Positions 43,416 through 53,105 of a DNA stretch of 64,000 nt are shown piece by piece (positions within the stretch are counted from its first letter, which is position 1; every line of letters starts with the position of its first letter). Position numbers and translations under genes: made by a program. Below the pieces are notes generated by a model, which had not been told where the DNA came from, did not search any database, and worked only from the letters and a program-made list of their open reading frames with translations. Origin of the DNA: Streptomyces sp. NBC_00568 (lineage in GTDB: Bacteria > Actinomycetota > Actinomycetes > Streptomycetales > Streptomycetaceae); contig NZ_JAPENW010000001.1 in the NCBI RefSeq assembly GCF_026341855.1, positions 4,269,001 to 4,333,000 on the forward strand, in the 5' to 3' direction.

Positions 43416-44553
43416 CCGCCGCACCGAACAGGGGAGCGGGCGGCGCGCTCCGGCCGGGGGAGAGCACCAGACTGGTCGCCTCGCCCGCCATCCGCTCGTC
43501 CCCCGGCGGAGCGGACGGCGCCGCCCGCGGAGCCGTCCGCGCGGTGGTGAACCCGCGCGGAGTGCACCCGGTCATCGCCCTGAACTCCCTGCTCAGGTGG
43601 GCCTGGTCGTAGTAGCCGCAGGCCGCGGCCGTATCGGCCTGGGAGCGGCCCGACGCGAGCAGCCGCCGCGCCCGCTGGAGCCGCAGCACCCGGGCGGCGG
43701 CCTTCGGCCCGAGCCCGATCTGCTCCCGGAAGCGTTTCTCCAACTGCCGTACGCTCCAGCCGACCTCGTCGGCCAGGCGCGGCACCGGGATGACGCCCCC
43801 GGTCCCGCGCAGCCGGTCCCAGGCCCGCACCACCCGCGCCGAACTCGGCGTCCCCGCCCCGGCCCAGCGGGCGAGCGCGTCGTCGAGCAGCCCGAACCGT
43901 TCCGCCCAGCCGGGCAACGCGGCCAGCGCGGCGCAGAGTTCGCCGACACTGCCCCAGCGGTCACCGCCCGCGGGCGAGCCCAGCGGGTGCGGCAGCTCGT
44001 CGGGGTCCACGGTCCGGTCGGTCAGTTCGTACTGCGGGGTGCCGAACAGGGTGAACGCCGCCCACGGCATGAGCAGCACCTCGATGCCCGACAGCCGTCC
44101 GCCGTGCTCGCCCACGGCCGCGGTGGTGGCCGGCCCCGAGAAGACCGACACAAGGGTGGCCGGAGGCCGGCCCGAGCGGGTGACGCGCACCGGCTGGTCG
44201 AACCCCAGGAGCAGTGTCGCCGCACCGATCGGGGCCTCCAGCCGGCCCCGCGGGCCGTCGAGGGCGAGCCGGATGCCGCGGTATCCGATCACGCCGGGCC
44301 GCAGGCGCGGGTGGGGCGGCGCGACCGCGGTCTCCCAGGAACCGCCCGGTCCGTCACCCGCCCGCAGGACGAGTTCCGCCGCCGCCCGGGTGACAGCCCC
44401 TTCCAGGGTCCGCGTGACGGCCCCCGCCGGCGCCCGGTCGGCAGCCCCTTGCGTCACCCGTGTGGCGGCCCCCGCGCGGCGGGGGCGGCCGGGCGGCCCC
44501 GAGGACCCGCCGGGCCCAAAGCGCTCGTCGGGTCCTGGGGACGCGGAGGTCAT
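43390..44553 (-). CDS. AraC-family transcriptional regulator
   Basis: 387 residues from ATG 44553, which overlaps the stop codon of the IolE-like gene (ATGA), so the two are translationally coupled. The first 60 residues are Arg/Ala-rich and variable. A cupin-like effector region follows (LRPGVIGYRGIRLALDGPRG...FGTPQYELTD). The AraC DNA-binding domain with two helix-turn-helices is at about 275-365: PVPRLADEVGWSVRQLEKRFREQIGLGPKAAARVLRLQRA and RSQADTAAACGYYDQAHLSREFRAMTGCTPRGF. Its place in the inositol locus suggests a regulator of that pathway, but the coupling alone does not prove it. The tail after the domain is low complexity and ends within a 37-bp repeat. Confidence 0.88.
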   Translation of the reverse strand: MTSASPGPDERFGPGGSSGPPGRPRRAGAATRVTQGAADRAPAGAVTRTLEGAVTRAAAELVLRAGDGPGGSWETAVAPPHPRLRPGVIGYRGIRLALDGPRGRLEAPIGAATLLLGFDQPVRVTRSGRPPATLVSVFSGPATTAAVGEHGGRLSGIEVLLMPWAAFTLFGTPQYELTDRTVDPDELPHPLGSPAGGDRWGSVGELCAALAALPGWAERFGLLDDALARWAGAGTPSSARVVRAWDRLRGTGGVIPVPRLADEVGWSVRQLEKRFREQIGLGPKAAARVLRLQRARRLLASGRSQADTAAACGYYDQAHLSREFRAMTGCTPRGFTTARTAPRAAPSAPPGDERMAGEATSLVLSPGRSAPPAPLFGAAGRARPLPG

Positions 44554-45527
44554 GCCCCGCAGGACCTCAGGAACGCCCGGGTGCGCCGGGCGATCGGCAG
44601 TGGCTTGTCCGGCGGACACGGGTACATGTCCTGCTCGACGATCGCGAAGAGCTCGACACCGAGCTGCTGCGCGGCGGCGAGGACGGGCTCCAGCGCCGGC
44701 ACGCCGGACGGCGGCTCGCACATCACGCCGCGCGCGACGGCCGGCCCGAACGGCACCTCCTCGGCACGGACTCCGGCCAGCACCAGCGGGTCAACCTGCT
44801 TGAGGTGGAGGTAGCCGATGCGTTCGCCGTACGTCTCGATGAGCTTGACGCTGTCGCCGCCGCAGTAGGCGTAGTGGCCCGTGTCCAGACACAGCGAGAC
44901 CAGGGAGGAGTCGGTCGCGTCGAGGAAGCGCGTCACGTTCTCCTCGCTGTCGATGTGTGTGTCGGCGTGCGGGTGGACGACGATCCGCAGCCCGTAGCGC
45001 TCGCGCACCTCATGGGCGAGCCGCTCGGTCTGGGCGGTCAGATTGCGCCACTGGGTCGGCGTCAGCGTGCTGTCCTCCAGCACCGCGCCGGTCTTGTCGT
45101 CACGCCAGAAGGCCGGGATGACGACGAGATGCTCGGCACCCATCGCCTGGGTGAGCGCCGCGATGTCCGAGACGTGCGCCCAGGTGGACTCCCAGACGTC
45201 GGGACCGCGGTGCAGCCCGGTGAAGACCGTGCCCGCCGAGACGGTGAGCCCGCGCCGCGCGGTCTCTTCCTTGAGGACGTCCGGATCGGTGGGCAGATAG
45301 CCGTACGGGCCGAGTTCGATCCACTCGTAGCCCGAGCCGGAGACCTCGTCGAGGAAGCGCTGCCAGGGGACCTGCTGCGGGTCGTCGGGGAACCAGACGC
45401 CCCAGGAGTCGGGAGCCGAACCGATCCGGATGCGCGACAGTGAGGGCGGAGGCGACGACCGCGGTGACGACTCCGGCGAGGGCCCGGACCCGGGCCGCGG
45501 CGATGACTGAGGTGGCAACGACGTCAT
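44550..45527 (-). CDS. IolE/MocC-like TIM-barrel protein (inosose dehydratase or isomerase)
   Basis: 325 residues from ATG 45527; about 30 Ser/Pro-rich residues precede the barrel. The start of the domain, IRIGSAPDSWGVWFPDDPQQVPW, and WIELGPYGYLPTDPDVLKEE are typical of IolE/MocC (2-keto-myo-inositol dehydratase) relatives. Likely metal ligands are VVHPHADTHIDSEE, LCLDTGHYAYCGGD, LHLKQVD and FAIVEQDMY. IolE removes water from scyllo-inosose to give the diketone substrate of IolD. It is divergent from iolC with 121 bp between, so both sides of the locus can share one control region. An inosose isomerase (IolI) role is the alternative. Confidence 0.8.
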   Translation of the reverse strand: MTSLPPQSSPRPGSGPSPESSPRSSPPPSLSRIRIGSAPDSWGVWFPDDPQQVPWQRFLDEVSGSGYEWIELGPYGYLPTDPDVLKEETARRGLTVSAGTVFTGLHRGPDVWESTWAHVSDIAALTQAMGAEHLVVIPAFWRDDKTGAVLEDSTLTPTQWRNLTAQTERLAHEVRERYGLRIVVHPHADTHIDSEENVTRFLDATDSSLVSLCLDTGHYAYCGGDSVKLIETYGERIGYLHLKQVDPLVLAGVRAEEVPFGPAVARGVMCEPPSGVPALEPVLAAAQQLGVELFAIVEQDMYPCPPDKPLPIARRTRAFLRSCGA

Positions 45528-45576
45528 GGGCGTCAGCTTCCGGCGGCTCCGGAGAGGTGTCAAGGGCTCGTCCGAA

Positions 45577-45620
45577 TGTCTGGACAAAACGTTGACAGGC
45601 TCCGCGTGCGGGACTAGACC
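45577..45620 (+). promoter_or_regulatory. iol operon promoter with TGTC-N2-GACA operator
   Basis: TTGACA (45592-45597) and TAGACC (45615-45620) are 17 bp apart, a near-consensus housekeeping promoter in the 121-bp divergent gap. Just upstream is TGTCTGGACA (45577-45586), a dyad with TGTC/GACA arms of the GntR/IolR kind. No GntR or IolR gene is in the window. Confidence 0.6.
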
Positions 45621-45648
45621 TGGGGACAGCCGTAGGGAAGGGAACTCG

Positions 45649-46677
45649 ATGGCGTACGAGCTGATCACCATGGGGCGGATCGGCGTGGACCTCTACCCGT
45701 TGCAGACGGGAGTCCCGCTGGCCCGGGTGACGTCCTTCGGCAAGTTCCTCGGCGGCTCGGCGACCAACGTCGCGGTGGCGGCCGCGCGGCTCGGACGGCG
45801 TACGGCCGTCATCACCCGGACGGGTGCGGATCCCTTCGGGGCCTATCTGCGCGAGGCGTTGCGCGACTTCGGCGTCGACGACCGCTGGGTCACCGAGGTC
45901 CCCGGGCTGCCGACCCCGGTCACCTTCTGCGAGATCTTCCCGCCGGACGACTTCCCGCTCTACTTCTACCGGCAGCCCAAGGCCCCCGACCTGGAGATCG
46001 ACGCCCATGAACTCGACCTCGACGAAGTACGCGCCGCCCGCGTCTTCTGGATGACGGGCACGGGGCTGAGCGCGGAACCGAGCCGCACGGCCACGCTCGC
46101 CGCCCTGGCCCACCGGGCCCGGTCCGGTACGACGGTCTTCGACCTCGACTGGCGCCCCATGTTCTGGGGGGACGCGGCCGGGAAGAGCACGGCCGGGAGG
46201 AACGCGGCCGGGGAGAACGGAGCTCCGTACGACACGGCGCGGCAGGACCTCGCCGCCTCGGCGCGCCCCTTCTACGCGGAGGCCCTGCGCCACGCCACCG
46301 TCGCCGTCGGCAATGTCGACGAGGTCGAGATCGCGACGGGCGAGCGCGAGCCGCACGCCGCCGCCAAAGCCCTCCTCGAAGCCGGTGCCGAACTCGCCGT
46401 GGTGAAGCAGGGCCCCAAGGGTGTTCTCGCCGTCCATCGCGACGGCACCCGGGCCGAGGTCCCGCCCCTCCCGGTCGAGGTCCTCAACGGCCTCGGCGCG
46501 GGAGACGCGTTCGGCGGCTCCCTCTGTCACGGACTGCTCGCCGGCTGGGACCTGGAGCGGGTCATGCGCCACGCGAACGCGGCGGGCGCCATCGTCGCCT
46601 CCCGACTGGAGTGCTCCTCCGCGATGCCGACGCCGGACGAGGTCGACCAGGCCCTCGCGGCGGGAGCGGTGCGGTGA
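45649..46677 (+). CDS. iolC: 5-dehydro-2-deoxygluconokinase (PfkB/ribokinase family)
   Basis: 342 residues from ATG 45649 after GGGAAGGGA. It phosphorylates 2-deoxy-5-keto-gluconate in myo-inositol catabolism. The PfkB fold shows LITMGRIGVDLYPLQTG at the N-terminus, GGSATNVAVAAARLG (substrate-binding Gly-Gly), VFDLDWRP and the ATP/catalytic motif NGLGAGDAFGG with D286 as base. The match GRIGVDLYP...GGSATNVA is specific to IolC rather than generic sugar kinases. A short lid insertion (KSTAGRNAAGENG) is repetitive. First gene of the iol operon; its stop overlaps the next start (GTGA). Confidence 0.93.
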   Translation: MAYELITMGRIGVDLYPLQTGVPLARVTSFGKFLGGSATNVAVAAARLGRRTAVITRTGADPFGAYLREALRDFGVDDRWVTEVPGLPTPVTFCEIFPPDDFPLYFYRQPKAPDLEIDAHELDLDEVRAARVFWMTGTGLSAEPSRTATLAALAHRARSGTTVFDLDWRPMFWGDAAGKSTAGRNAAGENGAPYDTARQDLAASARPFYAEALRHATVAVGNVDEVEIATGEREPHAAAKALLEAGAELAVVKQGPKGVLAVHRDGTRAEVPPLPVEVLNGLGAGDAFGGSLCHGLLAGWDLERVMRHANAAGAIVASRLECSSAMPTPDEVDQALAAGAVR

Positions 46678-47744
46678 GAGCGGGCCACGTAGGGGGAGCC
46701 CGCCACGAACAGGGCGGCGACGCACCCCCGCCCCACGAGGCGGTCGAACACGCCCGGACGGGCGCGCCGGAGAACACCGGGCCCGCCGGTGCCCCGCCCG
46801 GCGGACCGCTCTCCGCCACCCCCGTCACCCCCACCACCTACGACCGGCTGCGCCCGGCGTCCCCCCGTGTCGACGTCCACGCGCTCGTCCAGGTCCGTGC
46901 CCGTCACCCCGAGGCGATCGCGGAGGCCGCCGCGCGGCGGGTGCGGCGGCCGCTGGTCGACGGCTCCGGGCGGCTGATGATCGTCGCCGCGGACCACCCG
47001 GCGCGCGGCGCGCTGGCCGTCGGCGACCGGAAGCTGGCCATGGCGGGGCGCGCCGACCTGCTGGAGCGGCTGTGTCTCGCGCTCTCCCGCCCCGGAGTCG
47101 ACGGCGTGCTCGCCACCGCCGACATCCTCGACGACCTGCTGCTGCTCGGCGCGCTCGACGGCAAGGTGGCCATCGGGTCGATGAACCGGGGCGGACTCGC
47201 GGGTTCGGTCTTCGAGCTGGACGACCGGTTCACCGGGCACCGCCCGAAGGACCTCGAGCGGCTCGGGTTCGACGCGGGCAAACTGCTGCTGCGCATCGAC
47301 TACGACGACCCGGGCTCGCTGCGCACCCTGGAGTCCACGGCCCGGGTGATCGACGACATGGCCGAGCGTCAACTTCCGGTCTTCGTCGAACCGTTCCTCT
47401 GCCGTCGCCGGAAGGACGGTACCCTGCGCAACGATCTGAGCGCCGAGGCCGTCACCAAGTCGATCGCCATCGCCGGCGGCCTGGGCGGCAGTTCGGCGTA
47501 CACCTGGCTGAAGGTCCCCGTCACCGAGAACCCGGACGACATGGCCCGCGTCATGGAGACCTCCACGCTGCCCGCCGTCCTGCTCGGGGGCGATGTCGGC
47601 GAGGACCAGGAGGGCGCGTACGAGAAGTGGCGCGGGGCGCTCCGGCTCCCCACCGTGCAGGGCCTGGTGGTGGGCCGTTCGCTGCTGTACCCCGCGGACG
47701 GCGATGTCGCCGCGGCCGTGGACACCGCCGTAGGACTGCTGTGA
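46674..47744 (+). CDS. Cgl0159/IolJ-type aldolase-like TIM barrel protein
   Basis: 356 residues from GTG 46674, overlapping the iolC stop. About 60 disordered residues precede the barrel. The domain (LMIVAADHPARGALAVGDR, VDGVLATADILDDLLLLGALDGKVAIGSMNRGG, KLLLRIDYDDPGSLRTLESTARVIDDM, SSAYTWLKVPVTENPDDMARVM) belongs to the Cgl0159-like (beta/alpha)8 family found beside iolB-iolC-iolD in actinobacteria. By position it should split 2-deoxy-5-keto-gluconate-6-phosphate into dihydroxyacetone phosphate and malonate semialdehyde, replacing IolJ. The Lys in TWLKVP is a possible Schiff-base residue. The function is inferred from context. Confidence 0.82.
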   Translation: MRAGHVGGARHEQGGDAPPPHEAVEHARTGAPENTGPAGAPPGGPLSATPVTPTTYDRLRPASPRVDVHALVQVRARHPEAIAEAAARRVRRPLVDGSGRLMIVAADHPARGALAVGDRKLAMAGRADLLERLCLALSRPGVDGVLATADILDDLLLLGALDGKVAIGSMNRGGLAGSVFELDDRFTGHRPKDLERLGFDAGKLLLRIDYDDPGSLRTLESTARVIDDMAERQLPVFVEPFLCRRRKDGTLRNDLSAEAVTKSIAIAGGLGGSSAYTWLKVPVTENPDDMARVMETSTLPAVLLGGDVGEDQEGAYEKWRGALRLPTVQGLVVGRSLLYPADGDVAAAVDTAVGLL

Positions 47745-47751
47745 GGGCCGC

Positions 47752-48594
47752 ATGAGTCGTCCGAGCAACGAGCTGTACGTGCCCAGGGGCACCGCGGCCG
47801 ACGCGTACTACGCCCTCGACATCGATCCCGAGCGGGCCGGCTGGACCCACAGCAGTCTGCGGGTCGTGGAACTGGCGCCCGGTGGCACCCACACCTTCAC
47901 CACCGGGGACAGTGAGTGGATCGTGCTCCCGCTCAGCGGCGGCTGCACGGTGCGCGCCAAGGACGGCATGGAGCAGGACGAGTTCCAACTCCTGGGCAGA
48001 AGGAGCGTGTTCGACGGAGTCTCCGACTTCGCGTACGTGCCCCGTGAGGCCCGGGTCCAGATCGCCTCCGGCGTGGGAGGCCGCTTCGCCCTGGCAGGAG
48101 CGAAGTGCGAGCGCCGACTCCCCGCCCGCTACGGCCCCGCGCCGGAGGTACCCGTCGAGGACCGCGGCAGCGGCGACTGCGCCCGCCAGGTGCGCAATTT
48201 CGCCGCCGCCGACGTCTTCGACTGCGACCGGCTGATCGCCGTCGAGGTGATCACCCCCGGCGGCAACTGGTCCTCGTATCCGCCCCACAAGCACGACGAA
48301 CACCTGCCCGGTGTCGAGTCGCGGCTGGAGGAGATCTACTACTTCGAGATCGACGGCCCGAACGGTTTCGGCTATCAGCGCGTATTCCCTTCCCGTGAGG
48401 GCGGTTCCGACGTCCTCGCCGAGGTCCGCACCGGCGATGCCGTCCTCGTCCCCGACGGATGGCACGGTCCGTCCATCGCCCAGCCCGGCCACGCCATGTA
48501 CTACCTGAACGTCATGGCGGGACCGGGCGGGGACAGGGAGTGGCGGATCCGCTTCCACCCGGGACACGTAGAAAGCACAGGGGGATACCGATGA
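47752..48594 (+). CDS. iolB: 5-deoxy-glucuronate isomerase
   Basis: 280 residues. It converts 5-deoxy-glucuronate, the hydrolysed IolD product, to 2-deoxy-5-keto-gluconate. Two cupin barrels are visible; the second holds the metal site with SSYPPHKHDE, EEIYYFEI and VLVPDGWHGPSIAQPGHAMYYLNVMAGP, the IolB signature. Begins eight bases after the aldolase gene and ends with an ATGA overlap with iolD, so translation is coupled. Confidence 0.95.
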   Translation: MSRPSNELYVPRGTAADAYYALDIDPERAGWTHSSLRVVELAPGGTHTFTTGDSEWIVLPLSGGCTVRAKDGMEQDEFQLLGRRSVFDGVSDFAYVPREARVQIASGVGGRFALAGAKCERRLPARYGPAPEVPVEDRGSGDCARQVRNFAAADVFDCDRLIAVEVITPGGNWSSYPPHKHDEHLPGVESRLEEIYYFEIDGPNGFGYQRVFPSREGGSDVLAEVRTGDAVLVPDGWHGPSIAQPGHAMYYLNVMAGPGGDREWRIRFHPGHVESTGGYR

Positions 48595-50474
48595 CCTCGA
48601 CGACGAGGCTGACGGTCGCACAGGCGCTGGTGCGGTTCCTGACCGCGCAGTACACGGAACGGGACGGCGAGCGACGCCGCCTGATCGGCGCCACCTGGGG
48701 CATCTTCGGCCACGGGAACGTCGCCGGGATCGGCCAGGCGCTCGTCGAGTACGCCGACGAGATGCCGTACCACCAGGGGCGCAACGAACAGGCCATGGTG
48801 CACGCGGCGGTCGGCTACGCCCGCCAGTGCGGCCGGCTGTCGGCGCACGCCGTGACCACCTCCATCGGACCCGGCGCCACCAACCTCGTCACCGGCGCCG
48901 CGCTCGCCACGATCAACCACCTCCCGGTGCTGCTCCTGCCCGGCGACGTCTTCGCGACCCGCCCCGCCGACCCGGTGCTCCAGCAGCTCGAAGTCCCCTT
49001 CGCCGGGGATGTGTCGGTCAACGACTGTCTGCGCCCGGTGTCGAAGTACTTCGACCGGATCACCCGCCCCGAAGCCCTGATCCCGGCGGCCCTCCAGGCG
49101 ATGCGCGTGCTCACCGACCCCGTCGACACCGGCGCCGTCACGCTCGCGCTGCCCCAGGACGTGCAGGCGGAGGCGTACGACTGGCCCGAGGAGTTCTTCG
49201 CCGAGCGGACCTGGGCCGTGCGGCGCCCGGCGGCCGACGCCGGTGAACTGGCCGGCGCCGTCGCGGCGGTCCGCGAGGCCCGGCGTCCGCTGATCGTCGC
49301 GGGCGGCGGCGTCCACCACAGCCGCGCGGAGGAGGCGCTCGCGGAGCTCGCCTCCGCCACCCGCATCCCCGTCGCCTCCACCCAGGCGGGCAAGGGCTCG
49401 CTGCGCTGGGACCACCCCCAGGACGTCGGCGGCATCGGCCACACCGGCACGGCGACCGCCGACGAGCTCGCCCGCACCGCCGACCTGGTGATCGGCGTCG
49501 GCACCCGCTACACCGACTTCACCACCGCCTCCGGCACTCTCTTCGGCGCCTCGGGTGTCCGCTTCCTCAACCTCAACATCGCTCCGTACGACGGCCACAA
49601 GCTCGCCGGCAGACCGCTGATCGCCGACGCGCGCGCCGGTCTCGAGGCCCTCACCGAGGCGCTGCTGATGCACAAGCACCGTGCCGAGCCGGCGTACGTC
49701 ACCGAGTACACGGACGACAAGGAGCGCTGGGAGTACCGCGTCGACGCGGCCTACGAGGCCGAGGACGTCGACATCCGGCCCACCCAGCCGCAGGTCCTCG
49801 GCGTCCTGGACGAGCTGGTCACCGAGGACGACATCCTGATCAACGCGGCCGGCTCGCTCCCCGGCGACCTGCACAAGTTGTGGCGGGCGCGGTCGCGGGA
49901 CCAGTACCACGTCGAGTACGGCTATTCGTGCATGGGCTACGAGATCCCGGCGGCGATCGGCGTACGGATGGCGGCCCCGGACCGGCCCGTGTGGGCGCTG
50001 GTCGGCGACGGCACCTATCTGATGATGCCGACCGAGATCGTCACCGCCGTCCAGGAGGGCGTCGCGATCAAGGTGATCATCCTCCAGAACCACGGGTACG
50101 CCTCGATCGGCGGTCTCTCCGAGTCCGTGGGCGGCGAGCGGTACGGCACGGCGTACCGCCACCGCGCCGAGGACCGTACGTACACCGGGGCGCCGCTGCC
50201 CGTGGATCTCGCGGCCAACGCGGCCAGCCTGGGCATGCGCGTCCTACGCGCGAAGACCGTGCGTGACCTGCGTGCCGCCCTGGCCGAGGCGCGCGACGCG
50301 GACACTCCCACTTGTGTCTACGTGGAGACCGAAACGGCAGACACAGTGTCGGGCGCGCCCCCGGCCCAAGCCTGGTGGGATGTACCTGTGGCCGAGACCG
50401 CGACCCGATCGTCGGCGGTCAAGGCACGTGAGGAGTACGACCGGCACGTCGCCGCCCGACGCCGCCATCTGTGA
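48591..50474 (+). CDS. iolD: 3D-(3,5/4)-trihydroxycyclohexane-1,2-dione hydrolase (ThDP-dependent)
   Basis: 627 residues. It opens the six-membered ring of the inositol-derived diketone, the key step of inositol breakdown. The fold is that of acetolactate-synthase-like enzymes: a PYR domain with the catalytic Glu in PYHQGRNEQAMVHAAVGYARQ, a central domain (AGGGVHHSRAEEALAEL) and a PP domain with the ThDP/Mg motif G472-D473-G474 and the Asn in LQNHG. The GATWGIFGHGNVAGIGQAL and YSCMGYEIPAAIG segments are IolD-specific. Its stop codon overlaps the ribosome site of mmsA. Confidence 0.96.
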   Translation: MTSTTRLTVAQALVRFLTAQYTERDGERRRLIGATWGIFGHGNVAGIGQALVEYADEMPYHQGRNEQAMVHAAVGYARQCGRLSAHAVTTSIGPGATNLVTGAALATINHLPVLLLPGDVFATRPADPVLQQLEVPFAGDVSVNDCLRPVSKYFDRITRPEALIPAALQAMRVLTDPVDTGAVTLALPQDVQAEAYDWPEEFFAERTWAVRRPAADAGELAGAVAAVREARRPLIVAGGGVHHSRAEEALAELASATRIPVASTQAGKGSLRWDHPQDVGGIGHTGTATADELARTADLVIGVGTRYTDFTTASGTLFGASGVRFLNLNIAPYDGHKLAGRPLIADARAGLEALTEALLMHKHRAEPAYVTEYTDDKERWEYRVDAAYEAEDVDIRPTQPQVLGVLDELVTEDDILINAAGSLPGDLHKLWRARSRDQYHVEYGYSCMGYEIPAAIGVRMAAPDRPVWALVGDGTYLMMPTEIVTAVQEGVAIKVIILQNHGYASIGGLSESVGGERYGTAYRHRAEDRTYTGAPLPVDLAANAASLGMRVLRAKTVRDLRAALAEARDADTPTCVYVETETADTVSGAPPAQAWWDVPVAETATRSSAVKAREEYDRHVAARRRHL

Positions 50475-50488
50475 AGGAGTAATTGGCC

Positions 50489-51991
<1,503 letters not shown>

Positions 51992-52000
51992 GGCGCCCCC

Positions 52001-52034
52001 GGTGCCCCGCCCCTCGTCCGGGGGGCGGGGCACC
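52001..52034 (+). terminator. Terminator of the iol-mmsA operon
   Basis: GGTGCCCCGCCCC (52001-52013) and GGGGCGGGGCACC (52022-52034) pair perfectly over 13 bp with an 8-nt loop, starting ten bases after the mmsA stop codon. It also serves the convergent gene remnant. Confidence 0.88.
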
Positions 52035-52064
52035 GTCGCGTTCCGTGCCTGCTGCTGTCCAGGC

Positions 52065-52715
52065 CTACCGCTGCTGCGCGCCCTTCTTCACCAGCTTGGT
52101 CAGGTCACCGGTCTGCGCGGCCGGCGGGGCCTTCACATCGGCGGTGGCGCCGAACTTCTCGAAGTCCATGGTGACCGTCACGGTGCCGAACACCTCCTTC
52201 AGGCGGACCGGCAGGTCCTTGGCGTCGACCCAGACGTCCATGGTGATCGAGTCGGTGCCGCCGGTCACCGAGTTGAAGAGGGTGTCCTCGTGCCCGGACG
52301 ACAGGGCGTCCTTGGCCTTGCCCATGTGGTCCTTGTCGATCACGGCCCGGTAGTGGGTCGTGGCCTTCCCGCCGACGGTCTCCTTGCCCAGGTCCTCGAC
52401 GTCGTTCGCGTACTTCAGGCCCCTCATGGTGGCCGCCGGGCTGCCGCTGTTCGAGCTTCCGCTCAACGCCTGGGCGCCCTTCTCGCCGAAGACGGCGGAC
52501 GCGTCGACCTTCATCCACTCCTTGCCCTCGAGCGGGCCGGAGGGCTGCGGGTCGGTGTCGTAGTAGTAGACGCCGTCCACGAGGAGCGTGCGGATCGACG
52601 GGTCGGCCGTCAGCAGCTCCATCTTCGCGGCCCTGGTGTCCATCTCGACGTCGTACGCGAAGCCGTCTCCCCAGGAGTAGGTGCCCTCCGCGGCTATGGG
52701 GGCGGCGCCGTTCAC
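52065..52715 (-). pseudogene. N-terminally truncated LolA/LppX-like lipoprotein gene remnant
   Basis: The surviving 216-codon frame (EGTYSWGDGFAYDVEMDTRAAKMEL ... VWVDAKDLPVRLKEVFGTVTVTMDFEKFG) is the body of a streptomycete secreted lipoprotein of the LppX/LolA-like type. The GTG at 52715 is merely the first available start. Upstream in the frame a stop codon appears within 10 codons, and there is no signal peptide or lipobox. In full-length relatives, as I recall them, about 80 N-terminal residues including these come first. The break lies near 52735-52745, where the sequence changes to a patch of much lower G+C. Without export signals the product could not be a lipoprotein, so this is probably a decaying gene. 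Confidence 0.7.
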
Positions 52716-52739
52716 CTCGGTGGGCAGGCAGTGACACGG

Positions 52740-53105
52740 TTACGCGCCGGTAGCCGTCCGGAGTGCGGACCAATTCTGACGAGTTTCAGCTCGCAGACTG
52801 CTGTTCTCGTCATGCGGTGATGAAACGGGTGATGCAGGCAACCGATTGATATGGCCTTTGAAAGCAAGGTCACATTCAATATGGTCCTGATGATTGCGGC
52901 ATGGTGGCCTCGTTGCCTGGGAAAGTGATGTGAAGTGCGTCGCTCCGATGCTGCGGATTCCGTAGGTAAACGGCCATTGACGCAACGGTTTCCGTCAAGG
53001 TTCCATCAGCGCGGGAGCGGACGAGAAGCAGCACGACGCGAGCCGCCGGAGGCGATAGCGCTCCCGCCCGAACCACCTGACGCACGAGTCGATCGGAACC
53101 GCTTC
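52740..53105 (+). promoter_or_regulatory. Lower-GC patch with operator-like dyad upstream of the amino-acid permease
   Basis: About 52785-52985 is near 50% G+C against roughly 70% around it and has no credible gene. Near its right end TTGACG (52977-52982) and CGTCAA (52993-52998) form an inverted repeat with a 10-bp spacer, in front of the permease start. The patch probably carries the permease promoter and marks the break that truncated the lipoprotein gene. Confidence 0.45.
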
